Shown here: piece after piece, positions 24,457 through 33,467 of the stretch
Numbering within the stretch: the first letter of the stretch is position 1
How the letters are laid out: every line of letters starts with the position of its first letter
From: Faucicola sp048551375
GTDB lineage: Bacteria; Pseudomonadota; Gammaproteobacteria; Pseudomonadales; Moraxellaceae
Direction of reading: 5' to 3'
Length of the DNA stretch: 64,000 bases
NCBI RefSeq assembly: GCF_048551375.1
Contig: NZ_JBLYZJ010000005.1
Span: forward strand, 1-64,000
Position numbers and translations under genes: made by a program
Notes under the pieces: generated by a model
Told to the model about the DNA's origin: nothing
Database searches by the model: none
The model's input: only the letters and a program-made list of their open reading frames with translations

Positions 24457-26118
24457 ATGCAAGACATCGAACGTGAACAAATGGAATTTGACGTTGTCGT
24501 TGTGGGCGGTGGCCCTGCTGGGCTTTCCACAGCGATTCGTTTACGCCAATTAGCCATCGCTGGGGGTAATCCAGATTTTAGCGTGTGTGTGGTCGAAAAA
24601 GGCTCAGAATTTGGGGCTCATATCTTGTCAGGGGCAGTGATTGAACCTCGTGCATTGGATGAGTTGATTCCTGATTGGAAAGAAAAAGGTGCACCTGTCA
24701 CCGTCCAAACCAAGGGCGACCGTGTGTACATGCTCAAAAACCAAACCAAATACCGTGAATTACCAAACAACATCGTACCAAGCCTTATGCACAATGATGG
24801 CAACTATATCATTTCATTAGGCAATCTTGTGCGTTGGCTTGCCACCCAAGCCGAAGAACTCGAAGTGATGATGTTTCCGGGATTCTCAGCGTCAGACGTG
24901 CTATACAACGAAGATGGCTCAGTCAAAGGCGTATTGACAGGCGATATGGGTGTCAATGCCGAAGGTCAGCCAAAATCTGCGTATGAGCCGGGTTATGAGC
25001 TACTTGCCAAATACACCATCTTTGCTGAAGGTTGCCGTGGACATCTTGGCAAACGCTTAATGAGCCGTTTTAACCTAAATGACGGCAAAGACCCACAACA
25101 TTATGGTATCGGCTTAAAAGAACTGTGGGAAATCGACCCTGCCAAACATGAACTGGGTATGGTGCTACACGGTTCTGGCTGGCCATTGAGCGAAACACAT
25201 AGCAATGGTGGTTGGTGGTTATATTTTGATGAAAATAACCAAGTATCATTTGGTATGGTTATCGACCTTGCGTATCACAACCCATACCTATCACCATTTG
25301 ATGAGTTCCAACGCCTTAAAACCCATCCACTGATTGCCAATATTTTGACAGGTGGCAAACGCCTATCGTATGGGGCAAGAGCCTTGACCAAAGGTGGTCT
25401 AAACTCATTGCCAAAACTGTATTTTGCAGGTGGTCTATTGGTCGGTGATGATGCAGGTTTCCTAAACCCTGCCAAAATCAAAGGCACGCACACCGCTATC
25501 AAATCAGGTATGTTGGCCGCCGAAGCCGTGTACGAAGCGATTGCCAGTGGTCGCCAACATGACGAAGTTGCAAGCTATGAAGATAAATTCAAAAACTCAT
25601 GGTTATTTGAAGATATGTACCAAGCTCGTAACTTTGCCACTGCCATGCACCGTATGGGTATTTGGATGGGTGGTGCATTTAACTTCCTTGAGCAAAACGT
25701 CTTTAAAGGTAAAATGCCTCTTACCATCCATGACAACTTGCCAGATTATGACGTGCTAGAGCGTGCTGACCATGCGTTTATCCCAGATTATCCAAAACCA
25801 GACGGCAAGCTGACCTTTGACAAGCTATCTTCGGTGTTTATCTCAAACGTAAATCACGCTGAAGACCAACCTTGCCATCTACAACTCACTGACCCAGATG
25901 TACCAATCAAACGCAACCTCAAAATCTTTGCCGAACCTGCCCAACGCTACTGCCCAGCAGGCGTGTATGAAGTGGTGCAAACCGACAATGGGGCAAAATT
26001 CGTGATTAACTCACAAAACTGCGTGCATTGCAAAACCTGTGACATCAAAGACCCATCACAAAACATCACTTGGGTCACGCCAGAAGGTGGCGGTGGTCCG
26101 AACTACCCAAATATGTAA
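24457..26118 (+). CDS. Electron transfer flavoprotein-ubiquinone oxidoreductase
   Basis: A 553-aa monotopic inner-membrane FAD/4Fe-4S enzyme that passes electrons from ETF (fed by acyl-CoA and other dehydrogenases) to ubiquinone. The FAD dinucleotide motif VVVGGGPAGLSTAIRL is at about residues 13-28. A C-terminal iron-sulfur site is seen as CPAGVYE then NCVHCKTCDIKDPSQN, and the family ends in the GGGGPNY motif. Length matches the family. AGGAG precedes the ATG. The genes for the ETF subunits are not in the window. A terminator follows. Confidence 0.96.
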   Translation: MQDIEREQMEFDVVVVGGGPAGLSTAIRLRQLAIAGGNPDFSVCVVEKGSEFGAHILSGAVIEPRALDELIPDWKEKGAPVTVQTKGDRVYMLKNQTKYRELPNNIVPSLMHNDGNYIISLGNLVRWLATQAEELEVMMFPGFSASDVLYNEDGSVKGVLTGDMGVNAEGQPKSAYEPGYELLAKYTIFAEGCRGHLGKRLMSRFNLNDGKDPQHYGIGLKELWEIDPAKHELGMVLHGSGWPLSETHSNGGWWLYFDENNQVSFGMVIDLAYHNPYLSPFDEFQRLKTHPLIANILTGGKRLSYGARALTKGGLNSLPKLYFAGGLLVGDDAGFLNPAKIKGTHTAIKSGMLAAEAVYEAIASGRQHDEVASYEDKFKNSWLFEDMYQARNFATAMHRMGIWMGGAFNFLEQNVFKGKMPLTIHDNLPDYDVLERADHAFIPDYPKPDGKLTFDKLSSVFISNVNHAEDQPCHLQLTDPDVPIKRNLKIFAEPAQRYCPAGVYEVVQTDNGAKFVINSQNCVHCKTCDIKDPSQNITWVTPEGGGGPNYPNM

Positions 26119-26156
26119 TCCTTATCTCGCATATTAGTGGCTGATTCAAATGCAAT

Positions 26157-26188
26157 AAAAAAACCCACTTTTGATAAGTGGGTTTTTT
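26157..26188 (+). terminator. Terminator of the ETF-QO gene
   Basis: AAAACCCACTT-TTGA-TAAGTGGGTTTTTT, an 11-bp stem with a T run, 40 bp after the stop codon. Confidence 0.85.
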
Positions 26189-26232
26189 GGTAATTCGGAA
26201 CTTTATTTTCTATTTGTAGCGTTTTTTATATA

Positions 26233-26349
26233 ATACCAAACCCAAAATTTAAAGTCGTAGGGGCGTAATGCTTACGCCCTATTTTGAGATTTCAAATATA
26301 GGGCTTATGCAATAAGCCCCTACAATACGATATTTATTGGGTTTGGTAT
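26233..26349. repeat. 117-bp palindromic element with 13-bp terminal inverted repeats
   Basis: The ends are ATACCAAACCCAA (26233-26245) and its exact complement (26337-26349). Inside are GTAGGGGCGTAATGCTTACGCCCTA and the opposite-facing TAGGGCTTATGC...CCCCTAC, so the whole is a nested palindrome with no coding capacity. Single or partial copies of the inner palindrome occur at 3973, 27680 and 43834. Its right end supplies the -10 box for sstT. Confidence 0.7.
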
Positions 26350-26352
26350 AAT
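26344..26352 (+). promoter_or_regulatory. Extended -10 promoter of sstT
   Basis: TGGTATAAT is a consensus extended -10 (TGnTATAAT), 36 bp before the sstT start. Its first six bases are the end of the 117-bp repeat. No -35 hexamer is evident, which extended -10 promoters can do without. Confidence 0.55.
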
Positions 26353-26388
26353 ATGTAACAAATCGTTATATTTTCTTATGAGGTGATT

Positions 26389-27624
26389 ATGCAAGCATTC
26401 TTAAAGGCATATCAACGAATGGGGCTTGTCCCCTTGATTATCGTTGGTTTAATATTAGGTATTTTGGTCGGTAGTTTGGCAAACCCCACCATCATCGGTG
26501 GCTTGCCGATGAGTGTCGCTGAAACGATTTCGATTTTGGGTTCGTTATTCGTTGGGGCATTAAAAGCCATCGCCCCGTTACTGGTCTTTGTATTAATCAT
26601 CTCTGCAATTTGTCAACACAAATCAGGTGTACAAGTCAACGTTCGCCCTACCCTAGTGCTGTATATGGTCGGCACATTTTTGGCAGCCTTAACCGCTGTC
26701 TTAGCCAGCTTTATGTTTCCAACAGAGCTTATTTTAAAAACCGCTGAAGTCAGCCAAACCCCACCAGCATCATTGGCAGAAGTATTACGCACCTTACTGA
26801 CCAATATCGTAGAAAACCCCATCAAAGCAATGGTCAATGCCAACTATATGGGCGTATTGGCATGGGCGGCGGTATTGGGATTGGCATTGCGTCACGCCTC
26901 TGAACACACCAAAACCATGATTAACGATGTGGCTGATGCCGTATCATCGGCAGTGAAATGGGTGATTTGGTTTGCCCCATTTGGGGTATTTGGACTGGTC
27001 ACACAAACCATTGCCGAAACAGGTCTGTCCGTGCTATTGGGCTATGCTCGCTTACTTGCCGTCTTGGTCGGTAGTATGTTGTTTATTGCCTTGGTGGTCA
27101 ACCCACTGATTGTATTGGTAAAAACTCGCAAAAACCCTTATCCATTGGTATTTACTTGCCTTAAAGAGAGTGGGCTTACTGCCTTCTTTACTCGCAGTTC
27201 GGCAGCTAATATTCCTGTTAACCTCAATCTTGCTAAAAAATTGGGCTTACATGAAGACACTTATTCGATTACCATTCCACTGGGAGCGACCATCAATATG
27301 GCAGGGGCAGCTATCACCATCAATGTGATGACCTTAGCGGCAGCTCATACGATGGGGATACAAGTGGACTTTGTATCAGCATTGTTGTTATCAGTCTTGG
27401 CGACCTTGGCAGCCGCAGGGGCTTCTGGTGTGGCAGGTGGTTCGCTGTTGTTGATTCCGTTGGCGTGTAGCTTCTTTAATATTCCAGATACCATTGCCAT
27501 GCAAGTGGTGGCGATTGGCTTTATCATTGGGGTGATTCAAGACTCGGTGGAAACTGCCCTAAATTCTTCGACTGACGTACTATTTACCGCAGCAGCCGAC
27601 CCACAATATGCTTACCATAAATAA
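26389..27624 (+). CDS. sstT: Serine/threonine:sodium symporter
   Basis: A 411-aa inner-membrane dicarboxylate/amino acid:cation symporter of the SstT branch, importing L-serine and L-threonine with sodium. There are about eight membrane helices and two re-entrant loops. The serine-rich loop TAFFTRSSAANIPVNL, the second loop GASGVAGGSLLLIPLA, and the DSVETALNSSTDVLFTA segment are characteristic. The frame opens two codons earlier at a GTG, but GAGGTG lies 5 nt before the ATG at 26389, so that start is preferred. Confidence 0.94.
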   Translation: MQAFLKAYQRMGLVPLIIVGLILGILVGSLANPTIIGGLPMSVAETISILGSLFVGALKAIAPLLVFVLIISAICQHKSGVQVNVRPTLVLYMVGTFLAALTAVLASFMFPTELILKTAEVSQTPPASLAEVLRTLLTNIVENPIKAMVNANYMGVLAWAAVLGLALRHASEHTKTMINDVADAVSSAVKWVIWFAPFGVFGLVTQTIAETGLSVLLGYARLLAVLVGSMLFIALVVNPLIVLVKTRKNPYPLVFTCLKESGLTAFFTRSSAANIPVNLNLAKKLGLHEDTYSITIPLGATINMAGAAITINVMTLAAAHTMGIQVDFVSALLLSVLATLAAAGASGVAGGSLLLIPLACSFFNIPDTIAMQVVAIGFIIGVIQDSVETALNSSTDVLFTAAADPQYAYHK

Positions 27625-27679
27625 GTACCGAAACAAAATTATCTTATATAGTTGTTTAAACTAGAAATAAGACAGTTTT

Positions 27680-27702
27680 GTAGGGGCGTATTGCATACGC
27701 CC
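27680..27702. repeat. Dispersed GTAGGGGCGTAT palindrome
   Basis: A 23-bp palindrome identical to the one at 3973-3995, located 55 bp after sstT and before the shared terminator. Confidence 0.6.
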
Positions 27703-27758
27703 AAAATTTCATCGTATTGATTCTGATTTAATTCATTATAATTTATTATGAGCCAGTA

Positions 27759-27785
27759 AAAAACCCTGTCGCAACAGGGTTTTTT
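27759..27785. terminator. Bidirectional terminator between sstT and sdhB
   Basis: AAAAACCCTGT-CGCA-ACAGGGTTTTT with an A run and a T run on opposite sides. It can serve the convergent sstT and sdhCDAB transcripts. Confidence 0.85.
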
Positions 27786-27803
27786 ATTGGTTCAATTCAC
27801 AGA

Positions 27804-28529
27804 TTAGCCTGCTTGGTCAAGTAGCATACTGCGTAGATGACCAATGGCTTTGGTTGGGTTCAAGCCTTTTGGACACACTGACACACAGTTCATAATACCA
27901 CGGCAACGGAATAGGCTGAATGGGTCGTCAAGACGAGCCAAACGCTCTTGGGTTGCTTGGTCACGGCTGTCTGCCACAAAGCGGTAGCCATTGAGCAACG
28001 CTGATGGGCCTAAGAATTTGTCAGGATTCCACCAAAATGACGGACAAGAAGTCGAACAGCACGCACACAAGATACACTCATACAAGCCATTGAGTTTTTC
28101 ACGGTCTTCTGGTGATTGTAGACGCTCAGTCGGTGGGGCTGGCTGGTCGTTAATCAAATATGGCTGTACTTTTTCGTATTGGGCATAAAACTGGTTCATA
28201 TCCACCACCAAATCACGAATCACAGGCAAGCCAGGTAATGGGCGTAGCGTGATTTTATTTGGCAAGGTGTTCATGTTAATCAAGCATGATAGACCATTTT
28301 TACCATTGATGTTCATACCGTCAGAGCCACAAATACCTTCACGGCACGAACGGCGGAAACTGATGGTTTCGTCAATGGTTTTTAGGCGGACAAGTACGTC
28401 CAACAACATACGGTCAGAGTCCAATAACTCGATGGTGTATGTCTGCATACGTGGGGCTGCGTCCTTATCAGGGTCGTAGCGGAAAATTTCGATGGTGCGA
28501 GTACCTCGGCTCATATTGCTAAACTCCAC
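27804..28529 (-). CDS. sdhB: Succinate dehydrogenase iron-sulfur subunit
   Basis: A 241-aa subunit of complex II carrying the 2Fe-2S, 4Fe-4S and 3Fe-4S clusters that move electrons from the SdhA flavin to quinone. The 2Fe-2S cysteines are in SCREGICGSDGMNINGKNGL-SC, the 4Fe-4S set in CILCACCSTSCP and the 3Fe-4S set in CRGIMNCVSVCPKGLNP. It is the last gene of sdhCDAB, separated from sdhA by a 105-bp spacer that holds a stem-loop, and is followed by a bidirectional terminator. Confidence 0.97.
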   Translation of the reverse strand: MEFSNMSRGTRTIEIFRYDPDKDAAPRMQTYTIELLDSDRMLLDVLVRLKTIDETISFRRSCREGICGSDGMNINGKNGLSCLINMNTLPNKITLRPLPGLPVIRDLVVDMNQFYAQYEKVQPYLINDQPAPPTERLQSPEDREKLNGLYECILCACCSTSCPSFWWNPDKFLGPSALLNGYRFVADSRDQATQERLARLDDPFSLFRCRGIMNCVSVCPKGLNPTKAIGHLRSMLLDQAG

Positions 28530-28570
28530 ACTTGGATATCATTGAATATCCGATAATTTTAAAATTTTTG

Positions 28571-28604
28571 GGCGTGGGTGAGGCGGTCGATACCCCACCA
28601 CGCC
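28571..28604 (-). other. Stem-loop in the sdhA-sdhB spacer
   Basis: GGCGTGG (28571-28577) pairs exactly with CCACGCC (28598-28604), with partial pairing inside. It has no T run, so it is more likely an mRNA stability or processing element than a terminator. The 105-bp spacer is long for this operon. Confidence 0.4.
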
Positions 28605-28634
28605 ACGTTAATAGCGACTTCAACCAATCCGTGA

Positions 28635-30488
28635 TTAGAACGTACGAACTTTTGGCTCGACATAATCTACGGTCAATGGGCTTTTACGCACAGGTTTATA
28701 AATCACACGGTTGCCTTCTGAGAACCAAAGCGTGTGTTTCATCCACTCATGGTCATTACGTCCTAGCGGTGCATAGCTGTCATCGGCTGGGCGTTCGTAA
28801 TCCACCACGGTATGAGCACCACGGCACTCTTTACGTAAGGCAGCAGACAACATGGTCGCTTTTGCCACTTCGTAAAGGTTTGCCACTTCAAGGGCTTCGA
28901 TACGAGCGGTGTTAAACACTTGTGATTTATCCACAAGATGCACACGGTTAACTTTTTCTTCCAATGCCAAGATTTTTTTCACGCCTTCATCCATTGATGC
29001 TTGGGTACGGAATACCCCAGCGTGTTGTTGCATGGTACGGCGAATTTCATCAGCCACGTCTTGGGCATTTAGACCATCGGTTGATTGTTGTAAACCGTTC
29101 AAGCGGTGCATGGTTTTATCTAGCACTTGTGGTGACAATGGCGAATAGTCATGGCGGTCAGACGCATGGAATTCATCAATGATATGCTGACCTGCAGCAC
29201 GACCAAACACCACCAAATCAAGCAATGAGTTCGTACCTAGACGGTTTGCCCCATGCACCGATACGCATGAACACTCACCAATGGCGTATAAGCCTTTGAC
29301 GATTTTTTGGGTAGCATATAAGCCGTCCGCATCTGTACCTGCTTCAAGGTCAGGCATTACCACTTGACCATGAATATTGGTCGGAATACCGCCCATTTGG
29401 TAGTGAATCGTTGGCACAACAGGGATTGGCTCTTTGGTGATATCTACGTTAGCGAAGTTTTTACCAATCTCATAAACCGATGGCAAACGCTTCATAATGG
29501 TATCCACGCCCAAGTGGGTCATGTCCAATACCACATAGTCGCCATTTGGACCACAGCCACGACCTTCTTTGATTTCTTGGTCCATTGAACGTGATACGAA
29601 GTCACGAGGGGCTAAGTCTTTTAAGGTTGGGGCATAGCGTTCCATAAAGGCTTCGCCATCTTTGTTACGCAATAATGCACCTTCACCACGACAACCTTCA
29701 GTCAATAGTACGCCTGCACCTGCCACACCTGTTGGGTGGAATTGCCAAAACTCCATATCTTGAAGTGGAATACCAGCACGCACTGCCATACCTAGACCAT
29801 CACCTGTATTAATAAAGGCATTGGTTGAAGCGGCAAAAATACGCCCTGCACCACCTGTCGCTAATACGGTGGTTTTGGCTTGGAATACTGCCACACGACC
29901 TGTTTCTTGCTCAAGGGCAATCACGCCATTGATGTCGCCTTTCTCATCTTTCACAAGGTCAAGGGCAATCCATTCAATGAAAAACTCTGTGCCTTGCTCA
30001 AGATTTTTTTGGTAAAGGGTATGCAAAAGAGCATGACCCGTACGGTCAGCCGCCGCACACGCACGTTGTACCGCTTTTTCGCCATAATTGGCAGTGTGAC
30101 CACCAAACGGACGCTGATAAATTGTACCATCGGCATTACGGTCAAATGGCATACCCATGTGTTCTAGTTCGTACACCACTTTTGGGGCTTCACGACACAT
30201 ATACTCGATAGCGTCTTGGTCACCGAGCCAGTCTGAACCCTTGATGGTGTCATAAAAATGGAAATGCCAGTTATCGTCACTCATATTGCCAAGGCTAGCA
30301 CCAATACCGCCTTGAGCCGCAACGGTGTGCGAACGAGTTGGGAAAACTTTGGTCAAAACAGCGACATTCATACCGCCACGAGCCAACTGAAGAGAGGCAC
30401 GCATACCAGAGCCACCACCACCCACGATGACAGCATCAAATGTAAGGGTCTGAATATTGCTGATAGTGTTATCTTGTTTTGTTGCCAT
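28635..30488 (-). CDS. sdhA: Succinate dehydrogenase flavoprotein subunit
   Basis: A 617-aa catalytic subunit that oxidises succinate to fumarate in the TCA cycle, on the cytoplasmic face of the membrane. The FAD motif VIVGGGGSGMRASLQL is followed by RSHTVAAQGGI, whose His binds FAD covalently. Downstream are the HPTGVAGAGVLLTEGCRGEG block, the substrate-site Arg of the catalytic domain and the GECSCVSVHGANRLGTNSLL block. Full length. It lies between sdhD and sdhB. Confidence 0.97.
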   Translation of the reverse strand: MATKQDNTISNIQTLTFDAVIVGGGGSGMRASLQLARGGMNVAVLTKVFPTRSHTVAAQGGIGASLGNMSDDNWHFHFYDTIKGSDWLGDQDAIEYMCREAPKVVYELEHMGMPFDRNADGTIYQRPFGGHTANYGEKAVQRACAAADRTGHALLHTLYQKNLEQGTEFFIEWIALDLVKDEKGDINGVIALEQETGRVAVFQAKTTVLATGGAGRIFAASTNAFINTGDGLGMAVRAGIPLQDMEFWQFHPTGVAGAGVLLTEGCRGEGALLRNKDGEAFMERYAPTLKDLAPRDFVSRSMDQEIKEGRGCGPNGDYVVLDMTHLGVDTIMKRLPSVYEIGKNFANVDITKEPIPVVPTIHYQMGGIPTNIHGQVVMPDLEAGTDADGLYATQKIVKGLYAIGECSCVSVHGANRLGTNSLLDLVVFGRAAGQHIIDEFHASDRHDYSPLSPQVLDKTMHRLNGLQQSTDGLNAQDVADEIRRTMQQHAGVFRTQASMDEGVKKILALEEKVNRVHLVDKSQVFNTARIEALEVANLYEVAKATMLSAALRKECRGAHTVVDYERPADDSYAPLGRNDHEWMKHTLWFSEGNRVIYKPVRKSPLTVDYVEPKVRTF

Positions 30489-30596
30489 TGCTTTACTTCC
30501 TAAGCATTAATTGACATGAAAAATTCGGATAAAACCGCTACTCTCATGCAAAATTGAACGGATTGCGAAAAATTTTCTTTAAATCAACAGTTTATT

Positions 30597-30935
30597 TTAA
30601 CCAAAGAAAATCCAAACGCCCCAGAACAGATACACCACAATCGCAATAATCATCGCTGACTGTAGCACAAAACGTAAGCCACTGGTTTTGACATAGTCGG
30701 TCAATACCGTCCACATACCCACCCAAGCATGACCCACTAACGCCACAATCGCCAATAGCGAAAATAAACGCATTGGCAAACTCAGCATAAAGCCACGCCA
30801 TAATTCAAAAGTCGGTTGATGCGTCAAAAACCAGCCTAGCATGATTAGCGAGTACACTGCCAAAACCACCGCACTAATGCGTTGCATCACCCAGTCACGA
30901 GAGCCTGAGCCTGTTAAACCTGTTGCACTTTTCAT
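30597..30935 (-). CDS. sdhD: Succinate dehydrogenase membrane anchor subunit
   Basis: A 112-aa subunit with three membrane helices that helps bind heme b and quinone. RDWVMQRISAVVLAVYSLIM and HAWVGMWTVLTDYVK (with the likely heme/quinone-side His and Tyr) are typical. The open frame runs 12 codons upstream, but the ATG at 30935 (MKSATGLTG) overlaps the sdhC stop as TAATG and is the natural start. sdhA follows after 108 bp. Confidence 0.93.
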   Translation of the reverse strand: MKSATGLTGSGSRDWVMQRISAVVLAVYSLIMLGWFLTHQPTFELWRGFMLSLPMRLFSLLAIVALVGHAWVGMWTVLTDYVKTSGLRFVLQSAMIIAIVVYLFWGVWIFFG

Positions 30936-31324
30936 TAGAACATCACCCATACAAATGAACCAACTACCCAAAGAGCAGCCAGCACAAAGCCAATGAATGT
31001 CGCTGTGCGACCACTTTTTAACTCTTCATTCATGCCCATATCGGCAAATAAATGCTTCATACCCATCACAAAGTGATAGCCAATGGCGGCGATAAATACC
31101 CATGCCAATAATTTGACCAGCACATTACTAAACACCGCTGCATAACCTTCAGGGCTAGCAAGGGATGTTTGAAAAATCCATAACATCACAGGAACTAATA
31201 AAAATAACACCACACCAGACACACGGTGGGTAATGGAAGCCAACGCAATTGGGTTTTTTGAATTAACATTAATTACTTGGCTTAAAGGAAGGTCAATCGG
31301 TCGGTTGCTTTTCACAGCGGGCAT
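30935..31324 (-). CDS. sdhC: Succinate dehydrogenase cytochrome b556 subunit
   Basis: A 129-aa subunit with three membrane helices. The family signature is present as NPIALASITHRVSGVVLF, and HFVMGMKHLFAD carries the heme-ligand His. It is the first gene of sdhCDAB. Its AAGG ribosome site is nearly touching the ATG. The operon is divergent from gltA over a 705-bp spacer. Confidence 0.94.
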   Translation of the reverse strand: MPAVKSNRPIDLPLSQVINVNSKNPIALASITHRVSGVVLFLLVPVMLWIFQTSLASPEGYAAVFSNVLVKLLAWVFIAAIGYHFVMGMKHLFADMGMNEELKSGRTATFIGFVLAALWVVGSFVWVMF

Positions 31325-32029
31325 CCTTTATTCGCAGTTTGAACTTACCTGTCATTGTTCCCAGCACAACTCAACAACTAACAAAATGTGTTAATTGTAC
31401 ATACGACACAGTCTGTTAAAAAACAGGTAAATCGAAGATAAGGAATAGCTAGCGTACTTTGACATGTCAAAAATTTAAGCATTATTAGGAACAGGCGTCA
31501 ATGAAGGGTATTTTATAACGTCATTAACGCTTAGATAACTTTTAGTTATCCAATGATTGTAGTTACCCAATGATTGAGTCACGCAATCATCCACCTAACA
31601 ATAGCCAACAAAAACCCACCAATAACCACTGATCATTGATACTTAAGGATAATTATCAACAATACTAAGCTATTGATGGTTGATATTGAAAAGACAAAGC
31701 TAGCCACCAGTAAAATTTTATTAATTATAAAAGGCTTTGCTTACAAATACAAACAAAAACGCAAAAAAACACTTTTTTTGGTAAAAAAAAGTATTAATAA
31801 CTTAAATTTTACCAATGCTTAGATGAAATTTATTTTCATTTTTATGTCAAATGCTGTTAATATAGATAAGATTTGCGTAAGGTGGGTTTACCTTATTTCA
31901 CACCGAAGTGATACTATCTGGGCAATGGCTTCGCCAATCAGCTCACCGTATCCTACTCTTTAACAGTAATATGCGGTACTATTCTGATAGGGCTAAGTAT
32001 TATTTTTATTCTATGTCTGTGAGGATATT
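31325..32029. other. 705-bp gene-free region between sdhC and gltA
   Basis: Strongly AT-rich, with no reading frame I can support. It holds a tandem 17-bp repeat at 31544-31577 and a small hairpin (AAGGT...ACCTT near 31880). A weak extended -10 (TGTTAATAT near 31854) points to gltA. It must contain both the sdh and gltA promoters, but no convincing -35/-10 pair was found for either. Confidence 0.5.
31544..31590. repeat. Tandem 17-bp repeat plus inverted repeat, possible operator
   Basis: AGTTATCCAATGATTGT (31544-31560) is directly followed by AGTTACCCAATGATTGA (31561-31577), two mismatches. The second ATGATTG then pairs with CAATCAT (31584-31590). This pattern is unlike the surrounding AT-rich DNA and is a candidate regulator site for sdh or gltA. 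Confidence 0.45.
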
Positions 32030-33316
32030 ATGTCAGAGAAAGACAACAGTGCAGTTTTGCAAGTTAATGGAAAAGACTATCCACTTCCGATTATCGAAGG
32101 TACATTAGGCAATCCTGTCTTGGATATCAAAGGGGTGCAAGAAGCAGGTTTTTGGACGTATGATCCGGGCTTTATGGCAACCGCTTCGACTGAATCAAAA
32201 ATCACCTTTATTGATGGTGACAAAGGTATCCTATTACACCGTGGCTACCCAATTGACCAATTGGCAGACCAAGCTGAATACCTTGAAGTGGCATATGCCT
32301 TGATTCATGGTGACCTACCAAATGCCGAACAAAAGAAAGACTTTTATGAAAAAGTCCGTAAACACTCGATGGTAAATGACCAATTACGCCGTTTCTTTGA
32401 AGGCTTCCGCCGTGATGCTCACCCAATGGCAATCATGGTTGGTGTTATGGGTGCATTGTCTGCGTTCTATCACAACAACCTTGACGTTAGCAAACAAGAC
32501 CACCGTGAAATCACAGCGATTCGCCTAATTTCTAAAGTACCGACCATCGCCGCCATGTGTTATAAATATAGCAGTGGTCAACCTTTTGTATATCCAAAAA
32601 ACAACCTAAGCTACGCTGAAAACTTCCTACAAATGATGTTCTCAACGCCAGCAGACGTGGATTATAAAGTCAATCCAATCCATGCCAAAGCGATGGATAA
32701 AATCTTCACCCTACACGCTGACCACGAACAAAATGCTTCAACCTCAACCGTTCGTTTGACAGGCTCAACAGGGGCAAACCCATACGCTTGTATCGCAGCA
32801 GGTATTGCGGCTCTTTGGGGGCCTGCACATGGTGGTGCGAACGAAGCTGTATTACAAATGCTAGACGAAATCGGCACAGTTGACAATGTCGATGAGTTTA
32901 TGGAAAAAGTTAAACGTAAAGAAGTCAAATTGATGGGCTTCGGTCACCGTGTCTATAAAAACTTTGACCCACGTGCCAAAGTGATGAAAGAAACTTGTGA
33001 CGAAGTGTTGGGCGAATTGGGTATCAAAGACCCACAACTTGAACTTGCCATGAAACTTGAGCAAATCGCCTTAAACGACCCGTACTTCAAAGAGCGTAAC
33101 CTATATCCAAACGTGGACTTCTACTCAGGTATCATCCTAAAAGCTATCGGTATCCCAACATCAATGTTTACCGTTATCTTTGCATTGGCTCGTACCTCTG
33201 GTTGGATTAGCCACTGGTTAGAAATGCACTCAGCTCCATACAAAATCGGTCGCCCACGCCAGCTTTACACGGGTGCGACACAGCGTAATTTTGTTAAAGT
33301 GGAAGACCGTAAATAA
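32030..33316 (+). CDS. gltA: Citrate synthase
   Basis: A 428-aa enzyme condensing acetyl-CoA and oxaloacetate, the entry step of the TCA cycle. It is of the long, hexameric Gram-negative type with an N-terminal beta domain (residues about 1-60). The catalytic residues are in HADHEQNAST and FGHRVYKNFDPRA, and the Asp in the PNVDFYSGI segment. GAGGAT lies 5 nt before the start. It is divergent from sdhCDAB, so two TCA-cycle units may be co-regulated from the spacer. Confidence 0.97.
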   Translation: MSEKDNSAVLQVNGKDYPLPIIEGTLGNPVLDIKGVQEAGFWTYDPGFMATASTESKITFIDGDKGILLHRGYPIDQLADQAEYLEVAYALIHGDLPNAEQKKDFYEKVRKHSMVNDQLRRFFEGFRRDAHPMAIMVGVMGALSAFYHNNLDVSKQDHREITAIRLISKVPTIAAMCYKYSSGQPFVYPKNNLSYAENFLQMMFSTPADVDYKVNPIHAKAMDKIFTLHADHEQNASTSTVRLTGSTGANPYACIAAGIAALWGPAHGGANEAVLQMLDEIGTVDNVDEFMEKVKRKEVKLMGFGHRVYKNFDPRAKVMKETCDEVLGELGIKDPQLELAMKLEQIALNDPYFKERNLYPNVDFYSGIILKAIGIPTSMFTVIFALARTSGWISHWLEMHSAPYKIGRPRQLYTGATQRNFVKVEDRK

Positions 33317-33356
33317 TCTGTCTGCTACGATACCCATAGCCAAAATAACCATAGCC

Positions 33357-33384
33357 AAAACCCCAAGTCATCACTTGGGGTTTT
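33357..33384 (+). terminator. gltA terminator
   Basis: AAAACCCCAAGT-CAT-CACTTGGGGTTTT (about 12-bp stem) with a short T run, 40 bp after gltA. Confidence 0.75.
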
Positions 33385-33389
33385 CTCAT

Positions 33390-33453
33390 TGGGGTCTTGT
33401 GATTTGGAGTCTTGTGGCTTAGGGGTTTATGACTTGGGGTTGTGTGACTTTGT
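33390..33453. repeat. Imperfect tandem repeat after gltA
   Basis: Four decayed units of about 15-16 bp based on GGGGTCTTGTGACTT follow the terminator and echo its 3' arm (CACTTGGGGTTT). It looks like local duplication of the terminator arm. Confidence 0.5.
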
Positions 33454-33467
33454 TTTTATATCTTACG

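Noticed and set aside
28532..28915. 127-codon plus-strand frame
   Set aside because: Mostly antisense to the end of sdhA, with no protein likeness.
31908..32108. 66-codon plus-strand frame before gltA
   Set aside because: It runs into gltA in another frame, has no ribosome site and resembles nothing known.
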